Source of the DNA: Desmonostoc vinosum HA7617-LM4
GTDB taxonomy: Bacteria; Cyanobacteriota; Cyanobacteriia; Cyanobacteriales; Nostocaceae
Length of the DNA stretch: 41,510 nt
Reading direction: 5' to 3'
Assembly (NCBI GenBank): GCA_019359515.1
Contig: JAHHHC010000052.1
Coordinates: forward strand, 1-41,510
Shown here: piece after piece, positions 24,134 to 34,193 of the stretch
Numbering within the stretch: the first letter of the stretch is position 1
Layout: each line of letters opens with the position of its first letter
Program-made: the position numbers and the translations under genes
The notes under the pieces: generated by a model
Databases searched by the model: none
Seen by the model: the letters and a program-made list of their open reading frames with translations, nothing else
What the model was told of the DNA's origin: nothing

Positions 24134-25870
24134 ATAGAGACCATCTTCGGTAATCTCCAAGGTTTAAAGTCCAGCCAGCTGAAGCAACTACAGCGGCTGT
24201 ACCACCAGCGCATACCAGGCGATCGCATCACCACGCCTGAGTTTTCTCAGCGACTGGCAGCAATTAGTACTGAAATCAATCAGCCTGTGTGTGCCTACCT
24301 CAACCGTCGCGGACAAGTGATTCGTGTAGGGGTAGGCACACCGCGTCAAACGCAAATTCCACCGCTGGAACTGCCCCGTTACGGTGCAGAACGACTCAGC
24401 GGTATTCGTTGTATCGCCACTCACTTAAAATCAGAACCGCCTAATGAAGCAGCACTGACAGCGATGGCATTGCAACGGCTAGATGCGCTGATTGTAATCA
24501 ACATCACAGGGTCAGGATTTCAACGGCGGGGAGGCGGTGCTACTGGGTATGTCAAAGAAGCCTATTTAGCTCATTTGGCATCAAATACCAAACAGCTAGT
24601 CTCAACTCTAGACTCAGGAATCAAAACTCAAGACTCATCCCTATATTCCAGCGTATCGCCGCCTTTGAGCTTAGATACACTGGCACAACAAGATTTTATC
24701 GACTTAGTAGAAGGTCTAGAAGCAGAATTCCGCCGGGAATTTATCGCCCAAGAAGTCGATGCCGACCACGATCGCGTGTTACTTGTAGGGCTAATGACTG
24801 ATGATCTGACTCCTCAACGATTCCAGGACACCTTAGCCGAACTGGCACGGTTAGTGGATACAGCTGGTGGAGAAGTATTACAAACAGTACAACAAAAGCG
24901 ATCGCGCATTCATCCGCAGACAGTAGTCGGTGAAGGTAAAGTGCAAGAAGTCGCCCTGACTGCCCAAACTTTAGGAGTCAATCTCATCGTTTTTGACCGC
25001 GACCTCTCACCCTCCCAAGTCCGCAACTTAGAAATGCAAATTGGTATTCGGGTGGTTGACCGCACCGAAGTAATTTTAGATATCTTTGCCCAACGTGCCC
25101 AATCTCGTGCCGGGAAATTACAAGTAGAACTAGCACAGCTAGAATACAACCTACCGCGACTCACCGGTAGAGGACAAGCAATGTCCCGATTGGGTGGTGG
25201 AATCGGCACTCGCGGCCCTGGTGAAACTAAACTAGAAACCGAACGCCGCGCCATTCAACGACGGATTTCTCGACTGCAACAAGAAGTCAATCAATTGCAA
25301 GCACATAGATCGCGCTTACGACAGCGACGACAGCATCGAGAAGTCCCCTCAGTAGCTTTAGTCGGTTATACCAACGCTGGCAAATCCACCTTACTAAATG
25401 CCTTAACCAACGCGGAAGTATATACAGCCGACCAGCTATTTGCTACTCTTGACCCCACCACGCGCCGCTTGGTAATTCCTCATGCCGTAACTAGTGAATC
25501 CCAAGAAATTCTGATTACAGATACAGTAGGGTTCATCCATGAATTACCCGCGTCTTTAATGGATGCCTTTCGCGCTACTTTAGAGGAAGTCACAGAAGCC
25601 GACGCCTTGCTGCATTTAGTGGATTTGTCTCATCCAGCTTGGTTGAGTCATATTCGTTCAGTCAGGGAAATTCTAGCGCAAATGCCAGTAACCCCCGGCC
25701 CAGCATTGGTTGCTTTTAACAAGATTGACCAAGTAGATAGTGAGACACTAGCACTAGCCAGAGAAGAATTTCCTCTAGCAGTGTTTATTTCTGCAAGTCA
25801 GCGCTTGGGATTAGAAACCCTACGCCAACGCCTTGCTCAGTTAATTCAATATGCTGTTGACTGTGGGTAA
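24134..25870 (+). CDS. hflX: GTPase HflX, apparent non-canonical (ATA) start
   Basis: About 578 residues if read from ATA 24134. HflX is a ribosome-binding GTPase that splits stalled or idle ribosomes. The N-terminal region continues 51 codons upstream of the first GTG (24287) with clear family sequence (FGNLQGLKSSQLKQLQRLYH, then GDRITTPEFSQRLAAIST), bounded by TAA at 24125. No ATG, GTG or TTG occurs in that stretch. Downstream: the HflX domain with HPQTVVGEGKVQE, the Gly-rich RLGGGIGTRGPGETKLE, and the G domain with G1 G411-YTNAGKST, G3 DTVGFIHELP and G4 FNKID. The cyanobacterial N-terminal extension precedes the core. A shorter form starting at GTG 24287 (527 residues) is possible but would cut conserved sequence. 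Confidence 0.9.
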   Translation: METIFGNLQGLKSSQLKQLQRLYHQRIPGDRITTPEFSQRLAAISTEINQPVCAYLNRRGQVIRVGVGTPRQTQIPPLELPRYGAERLSGIRCIATHLKSEPPNEAALTAMALQRLDALIVINITGSGFQRRGGGATGYVKEAYLAHLASNTKQLVSTLDSGIKTQDSSLYSSVSPPLSLDTLAQQDFIDLVEGLEAEFRREFIAQEVDADHDRVLLVGLMTDDLTPQRFQDTLAELARLVDTAGGEVLQTVQQKRSRIHPQTVVGEGKVQEVALTAQTLGVNLIVFDRDLSPSQVRNLEMQIGIRVVDRTEVILDIFAQRAQSRAGKLQVELAQLEYNLPRLTGRGQAMSRLGGGIGTRGPGETKLETERRAIQRRISRLQQEVNQLQAHRSRLRQRRQHREVPSVALVGYTNAGKSTLLNALTNAEVYTADQLFATLDPTTRRLVIPHAVTSESQEILITDTVGFIHELPASLMDAFRATLEEVTEADALLHLVDLSHPAWLSHIRSVREILAQMPVTPGPALVAFNKIDQVDSETLALAREEFPLAVFISASQRLGLETLRQRLAQLIQYAVDCG

Positions 25871-25905
25871 ATAGAGAGTCTTAATGGTATTTTTAATTTT
25901 AAGAC

Positions 25906-25930
25906 ACCCAGTAGCAATACTGGGTTTTTT
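25906..25930 (+). terminator. Rho-independent terminator after hflX
   Basis: ACCCAGTAGCAATACTGGGT forms a GC-rich stem with a short loop, followed by six T. It begins 35 bases past the hflX stop. Confidence 0.85.
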
Positions 25931-26119
25931 CCTGATATGAAGCTAAAAATAAAGTGTTTTTAAACATAGGTCTGTATTATAGACAACTTACTATTAAATA
26001 CCTAAATTAGTATAAGCCTAATTTATTGGGTGCTTTTTGTATCAGATGGATAGCTCTTTAACAAATTCCTATCTTCATCAATTGAGCCTTGACTTTCTGT
26101 TTTGTCAGTACTGAACAGC

Positions 26120-26839
26120 ATGAAAAATCTCTTTGCAATTTTTAAAGTACCTGCCTTTTTGGCTACTACTGCCTTTGTAGCGTCGCTTTCTGTTCTTTCC
26201 CCGGCTAACGCCGCTTCTATGAATTTCACTATTGATGACTTTACAGGATCTGATACTCGGGTCAAGTTCACCTTGGATGATGCAGTAGCAGGTTCTGGTA
26301 AAGTTCAGTTTAAAGTAGACTTTTTATCGACTGGCAGTAACACAATTGCTGATATTCGTGGAGTTTTCTTTAACATTTTGGATGATACACTTCTGACTGG
26401 TCTTCAAGTAGTAGGTACAGATGTAACAGCTAAAAAATTTGGCCCTGCTGGAACGGTTGATTCTGTTGGCAGCAATAGTAACAATCTGAACGGCAATGGA
26501 AACCAGAAGAACTACTTTGATGCTGGTGTAGAAATTGGTCAAGAAGGTATAGGTCAAGGAAAAGGTGACATTCAATCAACGACCTTTACCCTATTCCACA
26601 ATTCAAAAGCTCTAACTTTGGCTCAATTTTCCGAGCAAAACTTCGGAGTACGTCTAATGAGCGTAGGTTCTGGAAACAATCGTAATGGAAGTAGCAAACT
26701 GAAAGGGCAAGCTTCTTACTACACCCCACCACCACCTCCACCCAAAAAGGTACCTGAGCCTACAACAACAGTTGCCCTCGCTTTATTTGCCTTAAGTACA
26801 CTGAAAGTTGTAAAGAAAAAGTCTCTAGTACCAGTTTAA
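26120..26839 (+). CDS. PEP-CTERM cell-surface protein
   Basis: 239 residues from ATG 26120; a TTG at 26102 is less likely. A signal peptide (about 1-33, ending SPANAAS) is followed by a beta-rich domain of about 165 residues with many Asn/Gly/Asp, then a PPPPPPKK linker and a C-terminal sorting signal: VPEPTT, a hydrophobic helix and a basic end (KVVKKKS). This tripartite tail is read by an exosortase, which processes the protein at the outer surface or matrix. The central domain is not recognised. It stands alone, bracketed by the hflX terminator and a hairpin at 26964-26991. Confidence 0.9.
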   Translation: MKNLFAIFKVPAFLATTAFVASLSVLSPANAASMNFTIDDFTGSDTRVKFTLDDAVAGSGKVQFKVDFLSTGSNTIADIRGVFFNILDDTLLTGLQVVGTDVTAKKFGPAGTVDSVGSNSNNLNGNGNQKNYFDAGVEIGQEGIGQGKGDIQSTTFTLFHNSKALTLAQFSEQNFGVRLMSVGSGNNRNGSSKLKGQASYYTPPPPPPKKVPEPTTTVALALFALSTLKVVKKKSLVPV

Positions 26840-26963
26840 TTAAAGCTTTTTCAGAGGTTGCGCTGGGTGATACCAGACGCGCCTCTTCAAGGATATTTCA
26901 TCTAAGTAAACTTTATCCCTCATAACATCTAATCTTAAAATTAAAAATTTTTGAAGCGCAAAA

Positions 26964-26991
26964 AGCACCTAAATATAAATGTTTAGGTGCT
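26964..26991 (+). terminator. Hairpin in the spacer after the PEP-CTERM gene
   Basis: A perfect 10-bp stem AGCACCTAAA/TTTAGGTGCT with an 8-base loop, followed by TATATATTATTTTG. It lies 125 bases after the stop and may be the end of the PEP-CTERM transcript. Confidence 0.55.
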
Positions 26992-27194
26992 ATATATTAT
27001 TTTGTAAAAGTAATATTATAAATATTAGTCAAATTTCGTGAACTAAAAGTTAATATTTCATCTTCTATTGACTACCTTGATATTAGTAATCCCTGTTAGT
27101 ACTTTCTAAAGACATAAGCCGAAACTGTGTAGAGCAACCATAGTCAGCAACAACGTTCTAAAATTAAGAAGCATTAGATTAAATTGAGGATATT

Positions 27195-27458
27195 ATGGCT
27201 GCAAAAGTGGAAATTTATACTTGGAGGACTTGCCCGTTTTGCATTCGTGCTAAAAACTTGCTAAGCAACAAAGGAGTTGAATTTATCGAATACAGCATTG
27301 ATGGAGACGAGGCAGCAAGAAGTAAAATGGCTCAGAGAGCAAATGGTAGACGCTCTGTGCCCCAAATCTTCATCAATGACGATCACGTCGGTGGTTGTGA
27401 TGATATCCACGCTTTAGACCGTCAAGGCAAGCTTGACGACTTACTAGCATCTAGTTGA
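27195..27458 (+). CDS. grxC: Glutaredoxin 3
   Basis: 87 residues, the usual length. The dithiol active site is C13-PF-C16 (TWRTCPFCIRA), and the glutathione-binding TVP-type loop appears as RRSVPQIFI with GGCDD downstream. It reduces disulfides and glutathionylated proteins using glutathione. ATG 27195 follows GAGGATATT, a good ribosome-binding site. It lies 60 bases upstream of gshB on the same strand, so product and supplier of the cofactor are probably cotranscribed. Confidence 0.97.
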   Translation: MAAKVEIYTWRTCPFCIRAKNLLSNKGVEFIEYSIDGDEAARSKMAQRANGRRSVPQIFINDDHVGGCDDIHALDRQGKLDDLLASS

Positions 27459-27518
27459 GAAACTTTTGAGCAATATTAAGAATAACTATTAAATTTCTTG
27501 GCGATTGAGGAACAAAGC

Positions 27519-28493
27519 GTGAAACTAGCTTTTATCATTGATCCCATCCATCAGCTTGACCCGTGCCATGATACTAGTGTTGCCTTAATGGAAGCAGCGC
27601 AAATCTTAGGACACGAAGTTTGGGTGACTCAAGCAAACTTATTAAGTGTGGTGGAGGGCAAAGCTTGGGCTATAGTACAGCAAGTAGAAATTGTACCAGT
27701 GGAGTTGATAGCAGGGCGCTGGGTAACGGCGAATCCTTGGTATAAATTGAGCGATCGCTCCCTAACTCCCTTAGAAACGATGGACGCCGTATTCATGCGG
27801 ACAGATCCACCAGTCAATGATTCCTATCTCTATGCTACATACATCTTGGATTACATTGACAAAGAAAGAACCTTAGTAATTAATAGCCCCAGCGGCATCC
27901 GGGCAGCAAACGAAAAACTTTACGCGCTTCAGTTTACTCAAGCGATCCCAGAAACAATTGTCAGTGCTGATAAGGAGTTGATTCGGCAATTTGTGCAAGC
28001 CAAAGGAGCAACGGTTCTCAAACCACTGGGAAACAAAGCCGGGGAAGGGATTTTGTTTTTGCAATCAAGCGATCGCAACTTCAACTCCATCGTTGAACTC
28101 AGTACTCTCCAAGGACGAGTGCCAGTCATGGTACAGACTTACCTACCAGAAGCCAAAGAAGGTGACAAGCGAATCATCCTACTCAATGGTGAACCAATCG
28201 GCGCACTTAATCGCCTTGCTAGTGGAACTGATTTTCGCAATAACATGGCAACTGGTGGCACAGTCGCTCAAACCGAAATTACTCCCAAAGAGCATGAAAT
28301 CTGTACCCAGATAGCCCAAAAACTACGCCAAGACGGCTTAATTTTTGTAGGTATTGACGTTATTGGGGGCTACCTTACTGAAGTAAACGTTACAAGTCCC
28401 ACAGGAATTCGTGAGATCGACCGATTGGACGGCACTCACCTTGGCCATCAAGTTATTCAATGGGTTGAACAGGCGCTAAGCAATTCAAAATAA
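27519..28493 (+). CDS. gshB: Glutathione synthetase
   Basis: 324 residues. It is an ATP-grasp enzyme joining gamma-glutamylcysteine and glycine. The start is GTG 27519 (VKLAFIIDPIHQLDP), the family's expected N terminus, with TGAGGAAC eight bases upstream; a TTG at 27498 would add seven residues. Segments seen: GIRAANEKLYAL, the ATP-grasp loop KPLGNKAGEGI, KEGDKRIILLNGEPIGA and DVIGGYLTEVNVTSPTGIREI. Located just after grxC and convergent with ftsZ, from which it is separated by about 205 bases. Confidence 0.97.
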   Translation: MKLAFIIDPIHQLDPCHDTSVALMEAAQILGHEVWVTQANLLSVVEGKAWAIVQQVEIVPVELIAGRWVTANPWYKLSDRSLTPLETMDAVFMRTDPPVNDSYLYATYILDYIDKERTLVINSPSGIRAANEKLYALQFTQAIPETIVSADKELIRQFVQAKGATVLKPLGNKAGEGILFLQSSDRNFNSIVELSTLQGRVPVMVQTYLPEAKEGDKRIILLNGEPIGALNRLASGTDFRNNMATGGTVAQTEITPKEHEICTQIAQKLRQDGLIFVGIDVIGGYLTEVNVTSPTGIREIDRLDGTHLGHQVIQWVEQALSNSK

Positions 28494-28698
28494 AGAAACA
28501 CTACTTGGATTGGGTAAGCATCTTGGCTCTTGCATGAGTTCAAATCGAACCTTATAGAGATAACCAAAATTGGGGATGGCAACAAAATTGCTAACCCCTA
28601 TATCTAGAGAAACCCTATCTAGAACTAGCAGATTGTATACAGCGCTCAGCTTGATCTGAGACTGCAAATTCCATCTAAAATCTCAAATCTAAAATCAT

Positions 28699-30009
28699 TT
28701 AATTCCTTGGTGTGCGTCGGTTTCTCAGAAAATCGGGAATATCCAATCCGGGTTTCTCTTTAGGAGGTTCTGCAACTGGTGTTGGGGGACTAGCTGCTGG
28801 CGGCTGTGATTGTGGTTGTGGCTGTGGTTGTGATGGTGTTGGTCGTTTGGCAGTAGCCGCTACTCGGACATTAGTTACGTTTTGTTGCGGTGCTGCTTGT
28901 ACCTCACCTGTAAAGCCAGTAGCAATTACAGTAATTCTGACTTCTCCTTGCAGTCTGTCATCAATCACAGCACCGAAAATAATATTGGCGTTGGGATCAA
29001 CAACTTCATAAATTGCTTCTGCTGCAGCATTCACTTCATGTAAAGTCAGGTCGCTGCCACCAGTGATATTAAAGACAACTCCTCTAGCTCCTTCAATAGA
29101 ACATTCTAGCAAGGGTGAGGAAATAGCAGCGATCGCCGCTTCTCTAGCTCTAGATTTACCCGAACTCACGCCAATCCCCATCAATGCCGATCCCGCATCT
29201 GCCATTACAGCCCGCACATCGGCAAAGTCAACGTTTACCAAACCGGGGATCGTGATGATATCAGAAATTCCTTGCACCCCTTGACGCAACACATCGTCTG
29301 CATAGCGAAAAGCTTCCTGCACGGGCGTTTGCTCTGGGATCACTTCCAGCAATTTATTGTTAGGGATAATAATTAGCGTATCTACCCTACTTTTTAACCC
29401 TTCAATTCCCTGCTCTGCTTGACTGGTACGGCGACGCCCCTCAAAGACAAATGGACGTGTGACTACACCAACAGTGAGAGCGCCCATTTCCTTAGCGACT
29501 TCTGCCACAATCGGGGCTGCACCCGTCCCAGTGCCACCTCCCATACCAGCAGTAATAAACACTAAGTCTGCACCCTCTAAAGCTGTGGCAATTTCATCTC
29601 GTGATTCCTCAGCTGCCTTTTGACCAATAGCAGGATTACCACCCGCTCCTAAACCGCGTGTTAGTTTCTGTCCAATTTGCAATCGGCTCGGAGCGCCAGC
29701 TAAAGTAAGAGCCTGGGCATCAGTGTTAATTGACCAAAACTCCACACCAGAGACATCAGACTCAATCATGCGATTGACGGCATTGCCACCACCACCGCCA
29801 ACACCTATCACTTTGATGTTGGCAACCCGACCAGGTACAATCTCACCAATCCGGTTTTCAGCAGGATTTTTCTTGGTATCGTGGTTTTGACCAAAGTTCA
29901 GCCCAGAATTATTAAAGGGATTGGTCGAATTAACTGCTAGAGAAAACCCCGGCTGTCCCATCGACTGGGAGTTTTTATAGGTAAGCCCTTGGTTATTATC
30001 AAGTGTCAT
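28699..30009 (-). CDS. ftsZ: Cell division protein FtsZ
   Basis: 436 residues. FtsZ polymerises with GTP to form the division ring. A variable N-terminal tail (about 1-65, Asn/Ser-rich, as in filamentous cyanobacteria) precedes the GTPase core: [16 protein letters not shown], the tubulin signature GGGTGTG at 157-163, and the T7 region with [12 protein letters not shown] Pro/Gln-rich linker ([11 protein letters not shown]) leads to a C-terminal peptide ([11 protein letters not shown]) that binds SepF/FtsA-type partners. It lies downstream of ftsQ on the same strand, but with a spacer of about 1 kb, so it likely has its own promoters. Confidence 0.98.
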   Translation of the reverse strand: MTLDNNQGLTYKNSQSMGQPGFSLAVNSTNPFNNSGLNFGQNHDTKKNPAENRIGEIVPGRVANIKVIGVGGGGGNAVNRMIESDVSGVEFWSINTDAQALTLAGAPSRLQIGQKLTRGLGAGGNPAIGQKAAEESRDEIATALEGADLVFITAGMGGGTGTGAAPIVAEVAKEMGALTVGVVTRPFVFEGRRRTSQAEQGIEGLKSRVDTLIIIPNNKLLEVIPEQTPVQEAFRYADDVLRQGVQGISDIITIPGLVNVDFADVRAVMADAGSALMGIGVSSGKSRAREAAIAAISSPLLECSIEGARGVVFNITGGSDLTLHEVNAAAEAIYEVVDPNANIIFGAVIDDRLQGEVRITVIATGFTGEVQAAPQQNVTNVRVAATAKRPTPSQPQPQPQSQPPAASPPTPVAEPPKEKPGLDIPDFLRNRRTPRN

Positions 30010-31038
30010 TGGATTTGTGAAAGGTAGATAAACGACTTTTTCAGGTGTTGTTCACCTAAGAGTCAACTATAGTTTGACACTGCCACAATATATGGCATTG
30101 TTCTTTATTGTTCTCACTACTTCCAACCCTAACAGGATTGGTAGTGCAAAAATTTGCTCTAGGATAGCTCTAATTAAAGCAGCTGCTCGCACAGCTAATT
30201 CTAGAGAAGTATACATACATTTACTTAATATTTTTATGTATAACTTCAACCAGGTATTGATTACTTTACTTCTATGTTGCCAAATTGGCGAATCATATTT
30301 TTGGCATTTACAATAGTCTCCTATTACTACTGTTTTTCTAAACAGGTGATAAATTTTACAGTTATAGATATTAACTTTTTTTGGGTTCAATACCATAAAA
30401 TCAGTATTTAGCTTGTATAATTTATACAAGCCCAAAAAATAGAAATACGACTGTAAGTAATTCATTTTTTGCTTGAGATTGGTTGTAAGTAATAATTTTG
30501 AGTAATTAGGTATACACACAAAACCAACAAAAATCACTCTGCACCCAAAACCCTCATTGAATGCTGCTATTTGTGAAAACACGTGATTATGCGTCTTGTC
30601 TGCCACGATAATATTGCTAATAGGTTTTACCATTGGAAAAGATTGCAACTTGAAACTCAAAATTTGCTTTTGACTTACCTATACCTATGCTTGAAGCAAA
30701 GAACAATTTGCTCGTCAGATTTAAAAACACCCTGATTGATTTATGGTTGAGGATTCCTTGATAGAAATTTATTTGGATAGATATTCAAACTGATGGCAAC
30801 CCTCACCAGTGTAGTCAACAAACCAAGAGTTGCAAAGACATTTTATAACCCATAATCAGGTTAAGGTCTTTTACTCCTAAAGAGATTTTAGGATTGCCTC
30901 TGTTGTTTTGCTTAGAAGCTAATGCTGATTTTTGTACAAGCCGTGGAAAAACTGAAAATAATAAATATTTTTATCAGCATAATACTTCTTAATTTACCCA
31001 GAAGCACTCACAATATCAAAAATACTAGATATTTCTCA
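30010..31038. other. About 1 kb spacer between ftsQ and ftsZ
   Basis: AT-rich. A 197-codon open frame on the minus strand (30067-30660) has unusual composition (many Cys, Tyr, Ile, Lys), no protein-like domain and no good ribosome-binding site, so I do not call it. The region probably carries ftsZ promoters and a long leader. Confidence 0.5.
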
Positions 31039-31878
31039 TTATTTTGGAATGAGACTACGGTATTTTTGGTTCACTTGTACTAATGGAGATTCGGGATTTT
31101 TCAGATCAATATACTCTATTTGATTAGGATTGAGTTTTGCTGGCAAACGGCGCATTTGAGCAAGTACCTCGATTTGTTGAGACAATTGAGGACTTGGGAC
31201 ACCAAGATGTACATTGCCTAATTCTGTTTTTAAAATTAAGTTTGTAGGATCTTGGCAATTAATTTCTGTCACTTTCACAGAACTGTGGCTAATCGCTTGA
31301 TAAATTTGAGTCCAATAGGGGCGGTATTGTTTTGGTGAGCCAATAACTTTAAGCTTGGGCAATTTTCCTTTGGAATTTAGGGATGTATATTTTTCTAAAG
31401 GTATCCAAACTCCATTTGCATCCACTAAGCCCAAGGTTGCTTGCTTATTACCACGATGCTGATTTTGTTCTGTTGCTGTTTGAGTGAGTGCCACAGGTAC
31501 TCGTTGTTGGATTTCGATAATTAATCCAGGAGGAAACAGGCGACGGCTGACAGTTGCTTGAGCGATGGCTGGTTGTTTTTTTAAGCCATCTGCGATCGCA
31601 GATGGCTTAATCCGCCATAGAGACTGAGGATAAGATAGCGCCAGTAATGACTGAGTTACCTCATCTGACAACAATTGATCACCTGACTTCATCACTATTT
31701 GTTTGGGAGCATTTAGCACCCACATTGGTTGAATTGCTACCCACAGCAATCCACCAGCCAGACCACTAATGGCAAAGGTTCGCCAAATAGCCTGAATGAT
31801 TTTCATCTGCCGCTGCCGACGTAATTTCTTACGGCGCTGGGCTAAATCCGTATGGGAAACTGATACTATACCAGCCAT
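31039..31878 (-). CDS. ftsQ: Cell division protein FtsQ
   Basis: 279 residues. A basic cytoplasmic N terminus (RRKKLRRQRQMK) leads to one membrane segment (about 32-52), a POTRA domain (about 60-135; LSYPQSLWRIKPSAIADGLK, then VSRRLFPPGLIIEIQQR) and the FtsQ/DivIB domain (about 145-270). It is part of the divisome and links early and late division proteins. ATG 31878 gives a standard N terminus. It precedes ftsZ on the same strand. Confidence 0.93.
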   Translation of the reverse strand: MAGIVSVSHTDLAQRRKKLRRQRQMKIIQAIWRTFAISGLAGGLLWVAIQPMWVLNAPKQIVMKSGDQLLSDEVTQSLLALSYPQSLWRIKPSAIADGLKKQPAIAQATVSRRLFPPGLIIEIQQRVPVALTQTATEQNQHRGNKQATLGLVDANGVWIPLEKYTSLNSKGKLPKLKVIGSPKQYRPYWTQIYQAISHSSVKVTEINCQDPTNLILKTELGNVHLGVPSPQLSQQIEVLAQMRRLPAKLNPNQIEYIDLKNPESPLVQVNQKYRSLIPK

Positions 31879-32663
31879 TCAAACCCCTTTCTGGTTTCAG
31901 TCCTATTTCTGAATCTGCTTTGAGCATTTACTAACTATCAGTAAACCCTGTCGGCACACATAAGTGACTCTTCTCAGGATTTTTTCACTTTTAGTAACAC
32001 TTTACAGCAACCACAACAGGATTGTGGGGCTAGTAATTATTGCCACTCCAAGTTAAGTTGCTTCCACTGGTCAAAGACTGTAGCCTTTTTGCTATGAGGT
32101 ACAGGGCACTGGATACTCCAAACCTTTTCATAGTCAAAATATAGCTACTTTTGCAGCAATCAGTGTTTTCAATCATAAAGTAGGCAACAGAAATTTCTCC
32201 CTAATTCTCCACCTCACACAATTCAATTTTGATGAGCCACTTTTCTTGACAAACAATATGTGGAGTGGTAGTTCTACCATGACTAATTTTCAAGTACCTT
32301 GCTAGAATTAATACCAGTCTTACTTTGTCAGCTATACAAGCCATGAATTTTACACTTTAGTAGCTTTTTTAGCGTAAATATTAACCTTTAAGGGTTTGCA
32401 CTGAGCTAAATTCAATCTACATATTGTCAAAACTTCAATAGCAGCTGTAAAAAGGATAGAGATACTGAACGTTATTAGGGTCAATTAAATCTCTACTATG
32501 TTACTGGTAATTGCTTGCAGTAGACTTACAGCAGGTACCATCTTTTGCTTAATGCATCGAAATCGCAAGCAAATTATGTATCCATACATCAAGTAGAAAT
32601 TTTAGTATAAAAAACACCATTAAATCGCATCTGCACATACCTCTAAATACACCCCTACATAAC
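31879..32663. other. 785-base divergent spacer, no gene seen
   Basis: Lies between the divergent ftsQ and the P-loop NTPase. AT-rich, without a credible open frame or a recognised RNA; it must hold promoters for both directions, but I could not single out a convincing pair of boxes. Confidence 0.5.
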
Positions 32664-34043
32664 ATGAGAACGACGTTAAATTTGTCACGTTTCTACAAAG
32701 CGTGTAATCCTAGCTACACTTTAAACATCAGTGAGGTACTAGATCGACAGTATTATATAGATTTTGCGGATGTACGTGGTTGTAAGATAGTTGAAGAATT
32801 ACAACGAACTATTATCCGTATTTCTCCGGACGAGGCTACCTGCCAGTTATTTACTGGTCATATTGGTTGTGGGAAATCAACAGAATTGCAGCGCCTCAAA
32901 GCAGAGTTAGAATCGGCAGGATTTCATGTGGTTTATTTTGAGTCCAGTCAAGATTTGGACATGGCAGATATTGATGTCAGCGATATTTTATTGAGTGTGG
33001 CTCGTCAAGTCAGTGTTAGCTTAGAAAGCATTGGCATTAAGCTCAAACCTAATTATTTCACCAATTTATTTAGAGAGATAGGCGATTTTTTGCAAAGTCC
33101 TGTAGAACTGTCTGGACAAGCAGAATTATCTTTAGGCATTGCCAAAATTACCGCCAAAACCAAAGATAGTGCCCAATTACGTAATCAACTCAGGCAATAT
33201 TTAGAACCGCGTACCAATAGCATTTTGCAAGCAATTAATGAAGAAATATTAGAAAAAGCTGTTGAACAGCTAAAGTTGAGAGGTCAAAAAGGACTGGTAG
33301 TAATTGTAGATAACCTAGACCGAGTAGATATGCGTCCTGTGGCATCGGGGCGCGCACAACCAGAGTATCTCTTCATCGACCGAGGCGAACAGCTAAGACG
33401 ACTTAAATGTCATGTAGTTTACACAATTCCTTTAGCGTTAATTTTCTCTAACGAGTATGAAACACTAAAAAATCGCTTGGGGGGTGGTATTGCACCCAAA
33501 GTGCTGCCAATGGTACTAGTACGGCAAAGGGATGGCAGTGACTACGAGCCGGGAATGTCATTATTACGTCAGTTAGTATTAGCAAGAGCGTTTCCAGAAG
33601 TTTCTTGGAATGGCAGGCTGTTATTAATTGCAGAAGTATTCGATCATCCTGAAACTTTAGATCGTTTATGTCGTGTCAGTGGGGGACACATTCGCAACTT
33701 ATTGGGTTTGCTTTATAGTTGTCTGCAACGCCAAGATCCACCTTTTTCCAGAGATTGTTTGGAGGCTGTGATTAAAGATTATCGTGACGATCTGCTATTG
33801 GCTATTGATGAATGTCAATGGGAATTATTGTTTGAAGTAGTGCAACAGCAGAGAGTTAAAGGCGAGTCTGACTACCAAAGTTTACTACGAAGTATGTATC
33901 TGTTTGAATACCGCGATCCTATAGGACGCTGGTTTGGTATTAGCCCAGCATTAGCAGAAACAGAAAAAGTTTTCGCTTGGCAGCAAAATAATTTAAAGGG
34001 AAAAGAGAATAGGGAACAGGGAATAAGGAACTCACGTTTTTAA
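32664..34043 (+). CDS. P-loop NTPase (AAA/STAND-like), partner of the nSTAND-WD40 protein
   Basis: 459 residues. Walker A is G65-HIGCGKST73 and Walker B LVVIVDNLDRVD (D216, D219, D222). Between them is an alpha-helical stretch. After Walker B a sensor-like GGGIAPKVLPM and a helical C-terminal region (PHIRNLLGLLYSCLQ analogue GGHIRNLLGLLYS) follow, as in AAA/STAND ATPases. No effector or membrane domain is seen. The final 15 residues (KGKENREQGIRNSRF) are encoded by GGGAA-type spacer repeat, so the C terminus has probably been extended by repeat DNA. It is 150 bases upstream of the large nSTAND gene on the same strand, and likely functions with it. Confidence 0.8.
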   Translation: MRTTLNLSRFYKACNPSYTLNISEVLDRQYYIDFADVRGCKIVEELQRTIIRISPDEATCQLFTGHIGCGKSTELQRLKAELESAGFHVVYFESSQDLDMADIDVSDILLSVARQVSVSLESIGIKLKPNYFTNLFREIGDFLQSPVELSGQAELSLGIAKITAKTKDSAQLRNQLRQYLEPRTNSILQAINEEILEKAVEQLKLRGQKGLVVIVDNLDRVDMRPVASGRAQPEYLFIDRGEQLRRLKCHVVYTIPLALIFSNEYETLKNRLGGGIAPKVLPMVLVRQRDGSDYEPGMSLLRQLVLARAFPEVSWNGRLLLIAEVFDHPETLDRLCRVSGGHIRNLLGLLYSCLQRQDPPFSRDCLEAVIKDYRDDLLLAIDECQWELLFEVVQQQRVKGESDYQSLLRSMYLFEYRDPIGRWFGISPALAETEKVFAWQQNNLKGKENREQGIRNSRF

Positions 34044-34193
34044 ACATGGGTTTGCAAGAGAAGGGGTTTTTAATAAATCTGAACGATTTCAGAATTCTAC
34101 CTGAGTTGTCAGTTATTGTTCTCTAATGAATTAATGACTAACAACTAATTTTTGATGTAATGTTTTTTATTCTTTTTTGATACAATTTTAGTT

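Noticed and set aside
24287-24289. GTG as the hflX start
   Set aside because: It would discard 51 codons of conserved-looking HflX sequence directly upstream; kept only as an alternative.
28485-28667. 60-codon minus-strand ORF between gshB and ftsZ
   Set aside because: No ribosome-binding site, no protein-like pattern, and it overlaps the end of gshB.
30067-30660. 197-codon open frame on the minus strand between ftsQ and ftsZ
   Set aside because: Composition is unlike the neighbouring proteins (many Cys, Tyr, Lys, Ile), there is no recognisable domain and no ribosome-binding site, and it lies where ftsZ promoters are expected.
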